Below, piece after piece: positions 7,640 through 15,334 of a stretch of 38,091 nt of DNA. The notes beneath the pieces are model-generated. The model worked only from the letters and a program-made list of their open reading frames with translations. It ran no database searches and was not told where the DNA came from. Where the stretch lies: positions 1 through 38,091 of the forward strand of contig QIKE01000019.1 of assembly GCA_003232915.1 (NCBI GenBank), in the 5' to 3' direction. A program made the translations under genes and the position numbers. Every line of letters starts with the position of its first letter. Position 1 is the first letter of the stretch. Source of the stretch: Bacteroidota bacterium (GTDB lineage: Bacteria > Bacteroidota > Bacteroidia > Bacteroidales > F082).

Positions 7640-10267
7640 GTGAAAAAAAGTTTAATATTCGTATTGGTATTTCTTGTGAGCATAATTCAAGCCCAAACGG
7701 TAAAAATTCCGTTGAGTAATGTTATTAAAGAACGCGACGGCAAACAGTTTTATGTGCATACGGTTAAGCAGGGACAAACCGTTTATTCTATTGCCAAGGC
7801 CTATAATGTAAGTATTAGCGAAATTTATTTTGAAAATTCAAATGCCAAACAAGGCATTGCGGTAGGACAAAAGCTTTGGATTCCGACCGTTAACAAAGAA
7901 ACCGAGATAAAACAAGAAACGAAAAATACAAAATTCGACTTTTTTTATCATATTGCAGCTCGTAACGAAACGTTTAAACACATCAGCTCCATTTATCTTA
8001 TTGACGAACGTTACCTTCGATTGGCAAATCCCACCTTGAAGGAGCCTTTGCGCGAAGGAGAATACGTGAAAGTTCCCGTCGAAAGTGCTTTTCACATTCT
8101 TGATGGTCATCCGGCAACCGAAACATCGTCAACCAATCCCGTTGAACAAGAAGGTATTGATTACTCGAAGAATAATGCAGACATAAATTCTAAAAAACAT
8201 AAACTACCGGTAACAAAAACTAGTCAACAAGCTAAAACAACATCGGCAAACACTCAAAAGCCGGTTACTTTCAATCCGAATATACCCGTAATTCCCGATT
8301 ACCGGCATGTGGTAGTTATGGGTGAGACTTTGGCAAGCATTGCAAAAAAATACCATATTTCCGTTAACGAGTTGAAGGCTGTTAATGCAGGTCTTGTGAC
8401 GGCCGCACAGGGTCAACGATTGCGATTACCGGTAACAGCTAAAATTCGGGGCTATCACAATCCTGCTTCACAAAACTTGCGGAAAACAAAAATAACTACA
8501 ATAAAAAAAGAGGAAATTACACCAAATTCCGATCTTGAAAAACAACAGCCGGAAAACATTAAAAATCAGCAAGAATTTTATTTTCATAAAGTAAAGAAAA
8601 AAGAAACATTATACAGTATTTCGAGACTTTACGGTGTAACACTCAACGACCTGTATAACAGTAATCGGGGATTAACAAAAAACATAAAAATAGGACAAAC
8701 CATTAAGGTCCCAAAAAAAAAAATAAGCCATGATTATCTTATCTATATTCCGCCCTCAAAAATCCGTCTGAAAAAGTTGGCGAAACTTTATTTGATTTCG
8801 TACACTGCTTTGAAACGCCGCAATCCCTTTATCGGGCACAAAGTATTTGCAGGACAAGCGGTAAAGATTCCGGTAGGACCAAAAGCTTGGATAATTCCCG
8901 AAAACAACGCAAACCAAAAACTTGCCGAAGAAAATTCAAAACACGAAACCTTTCCAATACCTCTTGCCCGTTGTAAAAAACGCGAACGCTTTCATCAGCA
9001 TACATACAAAGTTGCTCTGATGGTACCTTTGTATCTTGAAAAAACCGACAGCCTTGATGTTGAAAAATTTAACCAACAACAACAAGATTATTTCCTTCCA
9101 TTCCGTTTTGTCGAATTTCTTGAAGGAGCTTTGATGGCGGTGGATTCGATACGATCTCAAGGTATGCATATTGAGTTATATGTTTATGATGTTGACCAAA
9201 AGCTGACAAAAACCGCCGAAGTTTTATCAAAACCCGAATTAAGAAACATGAATTTGATTATCGGACCTTTTTTTAGTGGTAGTTTTGAACAGGTAGCACT
9301 TTTTGCACAGCTTTTCGACATCCCTATTGTAAATCCGTTAACCTTTCGCGAAGAAGTTGTCGGTAAGATTAATAATGTGATAAAAATAAAACCTGGTATT
9401 ACCTATCAACCCGAACTTATTGCAAACTATATTTTACGTTACCATCACAATGATAAGGTTTTCCTGATTTCGCAAAATTCATATAAAGACGCCGACAGGA
9501 TTATCGTACTCCAAAATGACCTTATTAGCCTGTTGCCGGCAACGGTAAATATCTCTAACAATGGTTTGATTAATCTTGGATATCAAGTTGCGTTACGAAA
9601 TGAAAATTATAACAAAAAATCGCTTGTCCCTTCTTATGTGGTTGAAGGAAAAACCATTTATCCCGAATTTTTAAAATCTTTCCCTGACGATAGTACCCGG
9701 TTTGCAAACCAATTGATTCGTATCAACTACGTTAACGATAGTTTGCATCCCTTTCTCAATAATGCATCGGTAATGAGGAATAATCTCGTTTTGATTTACG
9801 GCGACAACAAAGCTTTTATTATGGACGTTATGAACCGCCTTAATCGCTTAACCGATACCTTTAATATCCAAATTGTAGGTTTACCCGAATGGGAGCGCAT
9901 AAGCAACCTTGATTATAAACAGTTGAACAATCTGAAAGCCACCTATACGGGGAGTTATTTTGTTGATTATAATAACGATACAACAATAAATTTTATTGAT
10001 AAATTTATCAACCGTTTTGGTACAGAACCTAATAAATACGGCTTCGATGGTTTTGATATTTCCTACTATTTTTTTAATATTTTATATAATTACGGGAAAA
10101 ACTTCTTGCCTTGCATTTCTTCTGAACACAGCAAAGAACTGACTAATATTTTTCATTTTAAACCCTCGATCTTGAACAATGCAGCTTACGAAAACAGCCA
10201 TTGGCAACTTTTGCATATCGAAAACAACCGGCTTACAAGTCTCCCCGATTTATCGTCGGATTATTGA
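7640..10267 (+). CDS. LysM-repeat protein with periplasmic-binding-like domain
   Basis: An exported envelope protein of 875 residues. A signal peptide (about 1-19, ending IIQAQT) is followed by LysM modules at about 37-82, 102-147, 221-265, 313-359 and 365-412. The second and fifth are divergent, lacking the usual GxTL-type motif. The third is flanked by Ser/Thr/Lys-rich linkers. From about 455 to the end the chain looks like a type-1 periplasmic substrate-binding fold (KVALMVPLYLEKTDS, NLIIGPFFSGSFEQV, DIPIVNPLTF). LysM binds peptidoglycan glycan, so the protein probably sits on the wall in the periplasm; its ligand is unknown. The start is GTG; the nearby ATG is out of frame. The MORN lipoprotein gene follows 39 bp downstream and is probably co-transcribed. 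This architecture recurs in Bacteroidota without an assigned function. Confidence 0.88.
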   Translation: MKKSLIFVLVFLVSIIQAQTVKIPLSNVIKERDGKQFYVHTVKQGQTVYSIAKAYNVSISEIYFENSNAKQGIAVGQKLWIPTVNKETEIKQETKNTKFDFFYHIAARNETFKHISSIYLIDERYLRLANPTLKEPLREGEYVKVPVESAFHILDGHPATETSSTNPVEQEGIDYSKNNADINSKKHKLPVTKTSQQAKTTSANTQKPVTFNPNIPVIPDYRHVVVMGETLASIAKKYHISVNELKAVNAGLVTAAQGQRLRLPVTAKIRGYHNPASQNLRKTKITTIKKEEITPNSDLEKQQPENIKNQQEFYFHKVKKKETLYSISRLYGVTLNDLYNSNRGLTKNIKIGQTIKVPKKKISHDYLIYIPPSKIRLKKLAKLYLISYTALKRRNPFIGHKVFAGQAVKIPVGPKAWIIPENNANQKLAEENSKHETFPIPLARCKKRERFHQHTYKVALMVPLYLEKTDSLDVEKFNQQQQDYFLPFRFVEFLEGALMAVDSIRSQGMHIELYVYDVDQKLTKTAEVLSKPELRNMNLIIGPFFSGSFEQVALFAQLFDIPIVNPLTFREEVVGKINNVIKIKPGITYQPELIANYILRYHHNDKVFLISQNSYKDADRIIVLQNDLISLLPATVNISNNGLINLGYQVALRNENYNKKSLVPSYVVEGKTIYPEFLKSFPDDSTRFANQLIRINYVNDSLHPFLNNASVMRNNLVLIYGDNKAFIMDVMNRLNRLTDTFNIQIVGLPEWERISNLDYKQLNNLKATYTGSYFVDYNNDTTINFIDKFINRFGTEPNKYGFDGFDISYYFFNILYNYGKNFLPCISSEHSKELTNIFHFKPSILNNAAYENSHWQLLHIENNRLTSLPDLSSDY

Positions 10268-10306
10268 ATTGAAAATCAAAAATAACATTATAAATACTGA
10301 CTCACG

Positions 10307-10948
10307 ATGATTTTCAAAATACAGAATTACTTACAATTTTTTTTACTTACGCTATTGATGCTGTCGGGCTGCTCGCAGAGTAAAAAAGAATTTTGGGATA
10401 ATGGGAATATCAAATCTGCATTGACTTACAAAGGCAAAAAACTCAATGGTAAGTCGGTTTGGTATTTTAAAAACGGCCAAAAAGAACAAGAAACATTTTA
10501 TAAAAATAATGTGTTGGAAGGAAAGATGATTCGTTGGTATAATAACGGTATTGCCGAATCGGAAACTTTTTACAAAAACGGCATGCTCGAAGGAAAAGCC
10601 AATTCATATGATCGTGAAGGACATAAAACTACCGAGGAAAACTATGTTAACGACACACTGAACGGTAAATTTTTTCAATGGTATCCTGATGGCTCTTTGA
10701 AAATTGAGGGGCAATACAAAAACGGACTTTTCAAAGGCAGGTGGATGTATTACGATGTTTCGGGAAAAGTGGTTGGGATGGGAAATTTCCTAGAAGGTAG
10801 TGGTATTCAAAAAGCTTGGTGGCCCAATGGAAAATTGAAGCACGAAATTTATTACCGCCATAATCTTAAAAACGGAACCGAAAAATGGTTTGACCAAAAT
10901 GGAAATCTCAAAAAAATTATACACTACGAAAAAGGTGTGGAAAAGTGA
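10307..10948 (+). CDS. MORN-repeat lipoprotein (YwqK-like)
   Basis: A 213-residue lipoprotein: signal peptide with lipobox LMLSGC (Cys22), then about seven MORN-variant repeats of some 22-24 residues with the pattern YKNGxxEGKxxxWYxNGxxxxE. Examples are YKGKKLNGKSVWYFKNGQKE, YKNGMLEGKANSYDREGHK and YKNGLFKGRWMYYDVSGK. Databases often name such proteins YwqK-family antitoxins, but no toxin partner is present, so that name should not be read as function. It is likely anchored to the outer or inner membrane, facing the periplasm. It follows the LysM protein by 39 bp on the same strand, suggesting a shared envelope role. Confidence 0.85.
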   Translation: MIFKIQNYLQFFLLTLLMLSGCSQSKKEFWDNGNIKSALTYKGKKLNGKSVWYFKNGQKEQETFYKNNVLEGKMIRWYNNGIAESETFYKNGMLEGKANSYDREGHKTTEENYVNDTLNGKFFQWYPDGSLKIEGQYKNGLFKGRWMYYDVSGKVVGMGNFLEGSGIQKAWWPNGKLKHEIYYRHNLKNGTEKWFDQNGNLKKIIHYEKGVEK

Positions 10949-11223
10949 GTACAAATGGACATTTGTAATAAATGTACAGTGATGGGATAAGATGAATTGC
11001 CGATAAATATTTCAAATTTGTTATTCTGTAACTGGAAAATAACAATACAACGTTTTTGGAAAATAAGAATGCACGATTTTGGAATCAGGTTTTCCAAGGC
11101 ATTTGTTAGGCCAAAAAAAATTTGCGAGTTTAATAGTTAATAATACAAAATATTATTGAGCCATAATTTTCAAATACAAATTTTTTTATCCTACAAATTT
11201 TCTCGCTGCTACAAATGAAAATG

Positions 11224-11231
11224 TACCTTTG
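11224..11231 (+). promoter_or_regulatory. Promoter -7 box of the FkbM gene
   Basis: TACCTTTG matches TAnnTTTG. It lies inside a longer open frame that could begin at 11215 and therefore supports the downstream ATG at 11284 as the true start, with a leader of about 45 bases. The rest of the gap 10949-11223 shows no gene. Confidence 0.6.
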
Positions 11232-11283
11232 CGCCACCGTTTCAATAGAAAGAATAAATTATACTTTAAAAGATATTTTACCT

Positions 11284-12003
11284 ATGATTAAGGATTTGGC
11301 ACGAAAGATACTTACCTTTTTACATCTTGATTTGACCAAAAACCTAAAATACGACCGGCTTACCAAAGTGTTGATGTCCAAAATATTGTCGGCACACTCC
11401 AATTGCATTGATGTGGGGTGCCATAAAGGCGAAATGCTTGATTTGCTATTACATTATGCTCCCAAAGGCAAACACTATGCATTTGAACCTATTCCGGAAA
11501 TGTTTGAGCGTCTACAAAAAAAATATGCCAGACGTTGCAAAGTTTTACCTTATGCTTTAAGCGACAAAACAGGCGAAACTACCTTTAATTTTGTGAAAAA
11601 CGCACCTGCTTACAGTGGAATAAAACAGCGTAAATACAATATTTCAAATCCCGATATATTAAAAATAAATGTAGAACTTTCAATGTTAGACAACATTATC
11701 CCACCCAACATAAAAATCGACTTTATTAAAATTGACGTGGAAGGTGCCGAACTCGGCGTTTTAAAAGGTTCGACAGAAACCATAAAGCGCTGCAAACCAT
11801 TTATAGTGTTTGAGTTCGGGCTTGGCGCAAGTGACTATTATAGAACCAAACCCGATGATATTTTCGTGTTTTTGGTTGAACAATGTGGCTTAAATATATC
11901 TAACATTCACGATTTTTTGCATAATAAACCAAGCCTTAATCTTAAATCTTTTTCCGATAATTATTACAAGTCGAAAGAATATTATTTTGTCGCACATCCC
12001 TAA
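11284..12003 (+). CDS. FkbM family methyltransferase
   Basis: A 239-residue SAM-dependent methyltransferase of the FkbM family, whose members typically O-methylate sugars or polyketides. It shows SAM motif I CIDVGCHKGE (41-50), the acidic turn AFEPIPE (66-72), the family's YALSDKTGETTF block (90-101) and IKIDVEGAELGVLKG (148-162). The frame stays open back to 11215, but a promoter box lies at 11224-11231, so the ATG at 11284 (MIKDLARKIL) is preferred. No glycosyltransferases are nearby, so the substrate is unknown. Downstream lies a decayed glycosylase gene. Confidence 0.88.
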   Translation: MIKDLARKILTFLHLDLTKNLKYDRLTKVLMSKILSAHSNCIDVGCHKGEMLDLLLHYAPKGKHYAFEPIPEMFERLQKKYARRCKVLPYALSDKTGETTFNFVKNAPAYSGIKQRKYNISNPDILKINVELSMLDNIIPPNIKIDFIKIDVEGAELGVLKGSTETIKRCKPFIVFEFGLGASDYYRTKPDDIFVFLVEQCGLNISNIHDFLHNKPSLNLKSFSDNYYKSKEYYFVAHP

Positions 12004-12091
12004 TTAGTGTCTGCCAGAAAACTTCATTTTTTTTAATATATAGTCAATTGTATCTTTTATTCTAATCCGTTTTATCCTTACTCTTTTGCCT

Positions 12092-12750
12092 ATAGATCAG
12101 TCGACAACATTTGCCAATCGTGTGCTAAAGTTTTAAGCATCACTGAAACTTACCGGAAACCAACCTTTCGACGTAGAAGTGATGAACCCAATCAAAAATG
12201 CTAATGCCTTTGGGGCTTGTGCTTCTTTTTGTAAAAAATATTACAACGCCGTCATAGGTCGCCGAATTATTCTTGGTATTATAAATTCAGGACGATTTGG
12301 AGCAGGCGTTACGCGCATCTCTTTTACCGATCCTATTCGTCTCAAAACGCATGCACTATAAAAACAAGTTAAAAAACCGAACTATCATCGCAATTTATCT
12401 ATTTGATTATCAACCGAATGGGTGGCCACGAACATTTTTACCAACATTATTACTTTGGTGTTGTTAGTCCGCTTTTTTTATAAAAAATGCTAAAAATTAT
12501 AATTATTACGATTCGAGAAAGTTGGAAGGAGTTTTAAAACTATTTATTGTTAACACTTTGGTTGAACAAATTGCCCTTGGAATTACATCGTGTAAATGTT
12601 ACTACTTCGGACAAGCGAAAAATTACACATACCTGAAGCAACTAAATAGCGAAACAAAACTTTTTGACAAAACTGTGCCACTACCTCATACCCACTAATG
12701 CAATATCGCTGGAAACATTTGAATGAGTTTTTAGACTGTTTTGCAAAAAG
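12092..12750 (+). pseudogene. SMUG2-like uracil-DNA glycosylase, decayed
   Basis: Pieces in different frames spell a SMUG2-type (DUF4918-like) uracil-DNA glycosylase. The first (12092-12361) reads TTFANRVLKF, an in-frame TAA at 12134-12136, then SLKLTGNQPFDVEVMNP and the active-site-like motif IINSGRFGAGVTRISFTDP. The second (about 12405-12480) reads INRMGGHEHFYQHYYFGVVS. The third (about 12487-12694) reads NAKNYNYYDSRKLEGVLK, CYYFGQAKNYTYLKQLNSET and VPLPHTH. The fourth has MQYRWKHLNEFLDCFAKSF. Order and spacing fit one protein of about 220 residues. At least three frame changes and stops make it inactive. The normally conserved catalytic turns are altered (extra Ile in LGIINSG; PHTH where PHPR is usual). 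Confidence 0.75.
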
Positions 12751-12921
12751 TTTTAGCCGGTAGATTAGTTTCAACTTCCGGGTAAAATAATATGTTGATA
12801 TAAATGATTTGTTTGAAATATTGAAAGGTAATTTGGCTTCGCTGGAACTGATGATAACTCGTGGCAATTGGAGTATTGGTCTGTAATGTGAAATGTAATA
12901 AAAGGGATGTTTTTACTGTGG
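12751..12921 (+). other. Unassigned relic-like stretch
   Basis: After the glycosylase relic one plus-strand frame still reads like protein, FEILKGNLASLELMITRGNW, ending at a TAA near 12885, with stops on its 5' side. It may be the remains of another gene. No family was recognised. Confidence 0.3.
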
Positions 12922-13881
12922 TCAAACAACGGAATAAAACAACCCTCTTTTTTCTCTTTTTGAAATAATTTTCCCTTCGTTTTCGAGTACGTCGAGGTAT
13001 TTGTTGATTTCGTTACTGTGCAAACCGAGTATTTTGTGTAAGTCGCTAAGTGTGCAAGGTCGACGGCTGACAGTTTCTAAAATGGCCGATTCGGTATCAA
13101 TGCGATATGCCACTATTTTTTTGCGGTTGGGAGCAGCTGCAATAATTTTCACAAAAGGCAAATCCCAGTATTCGACAATATGTTGTAGCTCGACACGTGT
13201 GGTAGCCCTAATGTTTTTGACAATTCCAGGACGATCGAGGGTATTGAGTTGTACTTCGTCGGGGTGGATTTGTAAAAAGGCCTCTTTCAAAGATTTTAAA
13301 TTTTCCACGTTGTCGTTGATGCCAGGCAAAATAAGTACTTCAAGCCAAATTTTTCCTTTATATTCGTTCCGAAATTCCACAAGTCCCCGAAGATATTCGG
13401 GAATATTCAATGTATGAAATGGCCCGTTGATTTTGCGAAAAGCAAGTTCCTCGGCAGCATCTAACGACGGAAGTACAACATCGGCTTCGAGCAATTCGCC
13501 ACGAACGGTTTTGTCGTAAAAAAGTGTACCGTTAGTAAGTACCGCAACAGGAATATTGTTGGCTTTGCTTTTGACAAAATGCAATATATCGCCAATTCGC
13601 GAATGAAGTGTCGGCTCACCCGAACCCGAAAAAGTAATGTAATCGGGTGCAGGATTGTGGTTTAAATAATCTTTTATTTCGTTAACAACTTCCGAATATG
13701 GAACATATTCGTCCCGATTGAGTGTGAGCTTGGTAGTTTGTCCACATTCACAATAAACACAATTGAGCGTACAAACTTTGTGGGGAACCAAATCAACACC
13801 GAGCGACATACCAAGACGACGCGAAGGTACAGGCCCAAAAATATATTTATACATACTATTTATTTCTAAGTTTGTTGTCAT
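12922..13881 (-). CDS. Radical SAM protein with C-terminal winged helix
   Basis: A 319-residue radical SAM enzyme of the COG0731-like group (distantly related to wybutosine-type Fe-S oxidoreductases). It opens with FGPVPSRRLGMSLGVDLVP (15-33) and the cluster-binding motif C37-x3-C41-x2-C44 (CTLNCVYC). FSGSGEPTLHS follows near residues 105-115 and is a SAM-contact loop. The last 60 or so residues (ILETVSRRPCTLSDLHKILG) resemble a winged helix-turn-helix, so it may bind nucleic acid. The start could also be the ATG at 13854 (MYKYIFGPVP), which matches the usual beginning of the family better. Substrate unknown; neighbours give no clue. Confidence 0.85.
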   Translation of the reverse strand: MTTNLEINSMYKYIFGPVPSRRLGMSLGVDLVPHKVCTLNCVYCECGQTTKLTLNRDEYVPYSEVVNEIKDYLNHNPAPDYITFSGSGEPTLHSRIGDILHFVKSKANNIPVAVLTNGTLFYDKTVRGELLEADVVLPSLDAAEELAFRKINGPFHTLNIPEYLRGLVEFRNEYKGKIWLEVLILPGINDNVENLKSLKEAFLQIHPDEVQLNTLDRPGIVKNIRATTRVELQHIVEYWDLPFVKIIAAAPNRKKIVAYRIDTESAILETVSRRPCTLSDLHKILGLHSNEINKYLDVLENEGKIISKREKRGLFYSVV

Positions 13882-14106
13882 TTGTAGCCATTTGTCCGGC
13901 CTGCAATGTTTGTTGCATAAAATAAGAAATACAGTCGAAATGGCTCTACAACCAGTTTAGTAGAAAACATTATATTGAGTGATTTAAAAGTTAAAAATTC
14001 AAATATTAATATAAATTCTTGAGAAAAACATAGCTTTATCTCCATATATATCTGATATTTGATAATATGATTACTTTTTACTTCATTTTATTCACTCAAT
14101 TCGCAG

Positions 14107-14166
14107 AAGTGTCTTTTTACTAGTGCCTAACATACAAGATAAATGTAAATTAAAAAAAAGACACTT
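14107..14166 (-). terminator. Long-loop inverted repeat at end of PorT-like gene
   Basis: Perfect 12-bp arms AAGTGTCTTTTT (14107-14118) and AAAAAGACACTT (14155-14166) enclose 36 bases. The stop codon region of the PorT-like gene lies in the right arm. The position suggests transcription termination for the minus-strand gene, although the loop is long for an intrinsic terminator. Confidence 0.45.
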
Positions 14167-14818
14167 AGAAAACTTTCCATCCCAGCGATACAACAAAAAC
14201 GTTCGATTTGGAACTAATTATATGAGTAACATTATTGTAGATAACATCACCTTTGACCAAATTATTAATGCCTCCGTAATATTTCACGTCAAGTGTAAAC
14301 ATCATCACATCAACACCCACTCCAAGTTGGTACTGCCACTGCATATTGCGAATATCTTCTTGCTTAATAGGAGTAATCAAATCCTTACCGATAGAATTGT
14401 TATCATCTTTGTTGTTGATAGTTTTTTTTGTAATGATATTGGCAGTTACTCCACCGAAAACACGAATATTAGCAACCTTTAAATCAATAAAACGCCAGCC
14501 CACGTTAACTGGTATTTGAATGGCTCTCAGTTGAATATTTTGTTCAACAGGACTAAGATTAATACCATTAAGGCTTACTGTAGGATAACGAAAAACGCTT
14601 CCTTGCGTTAACCAGTTCACCTCGGGTTGAACATAAATTTTATCTCCCAACCTTACAAAAGCACCAAACATAAAGTTGCTTTTCAGGTTGTTGGTTATTT
14701 CACTCGTATTGATACTCAGATTTGAGGCCGAATAACCTATTTGCGGGCCGAAATGAATTTGGCCGAACATAATTCCCGAAATCAAAAGGGAAGTAAAAAA
14801 TAGAATTATCTTTTTCAT
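14165..14818 (-). CDS. PorT-like outer-membrane beta-barrel protein
   Basis: A 217-residue secreted beta-barrel. The signal peptide (about 1-19, ending SGIMFGQ) is followed by the family's opening FGPQIGYSASNLSI, a FGAFVRLGDKIYVQPEVNW strand pair, a VNVGWRFIDLKVANIRVFGG block and a terminal strand ending in aromatic Phe (VVSLGWKVF), as expected for BAM-dependent insertion. Small PorT-like barrels are abundant in Bacteroidota and mostly of unknown function. This one is not in a PorT type IX secretion context. A -7 promoter box lies just upstream. Confidence 0.85.
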   Translation of the reverse strand: MKKIILFFTSLLISGIMFGQIHFGPQIGYSASNLSINTSEITNNLKSNFMFGAFVRLGDKIYVQPEVNWLTQGSVFRYPTVSLNGINLSPVEQNIQLRAIQIPVNVGWRFIDLKVANIRVFGGVTANIITKKTINNKDDNNSIGKDLITPIKQEDIRNMQWQYQLGVGVDVMMFTLDVKYYGGINNLVKGDVIYNNVTHIISSKSNVFVVSLGWKVF

Positions 14819-14841
14819 GATATTTTTTTATTTAGTTTATT

Positions 14842-14849
14842 CAAAAATA
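14842..14849 (-). promoter_or_regulatory. Promoter -7 box of PorT-like gene
   Basis: TATTTTTG on the minus strand lies 23 bp before the ATG, with GTTG 18 bp further upstream as a plausible -33 element. Confidence 0.5.
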
Positions 14850-14966
14850 CTATAAAAATGGATGTTTCAACTTCCAGCACTATTTTTTTTTCAAAATTTA
14901 TTTTTAAGATTAAGTTCACATTTTTTTTCTACTGCAAATATCAACGCTAAACATTAACAATTAGCG

Positions 14967-15075
14967 CTTGACATAAAACGCCAACTTTTTTGTTTGGCTC
15001 GCTTTGAAATGTTTGTCATTTACGCTAATAAACTCATTGTTCTCAAAAACCTTAGCAAGCCACGAACTTGACGTT
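14967..15075 (-). repeat. Interspersed repeat family 2, copy 2
   Basis: Partner of the repeat at 7366-7471. A 64-codon minus-strand frame crosses it, but the other copy does not keep that frame, so it is treated as non-coding. The remainder of the 515-bp gap 14819-15334 shows only a promoter and AT-rich sequence. Confidence 0.55.
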
Positions 15076-15334
15076 TTCTGATTAGACACAATATAAAAAG
15101 AAGTTTTCTTACGTACGCTAAGTATCAAAGCAATGTTTTTTAAAAAAACGTTCAAATTTTAACCGTTCAAATTAATCATATCTTAAGTTAAAGGTATTAT
15201 CCTCTCCCTCTACTCAATAATTTTTAATAGCCAAAGTATTCGATAACAGTCTATTATTTGATTTTTTCGTCTCTTCAAAAACTTACCAATTAGTTTGTTT
15301 CAAATTATCATGTTTAATAAGAAGTTTAATTTAT

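Noticed and set aside
10307-10948. Toxin-antitoxin reading of the MORN-repeat gene
   Set aside because: Only the database family name suggests it. The protein is a lipoprotein and no toxin gene is adjacent.
12583-12867. 94-codon minus-strand frame
   Set aside because: It is antisense to the SMUG2-like relic and shows no protein features.
14961-15155. 64-codon minus-strand frame
   Set aside because: It crosses repeat family 2, and the second copy at 7366-7471 has stops and shifts in the same alignment. No family match or promoter.
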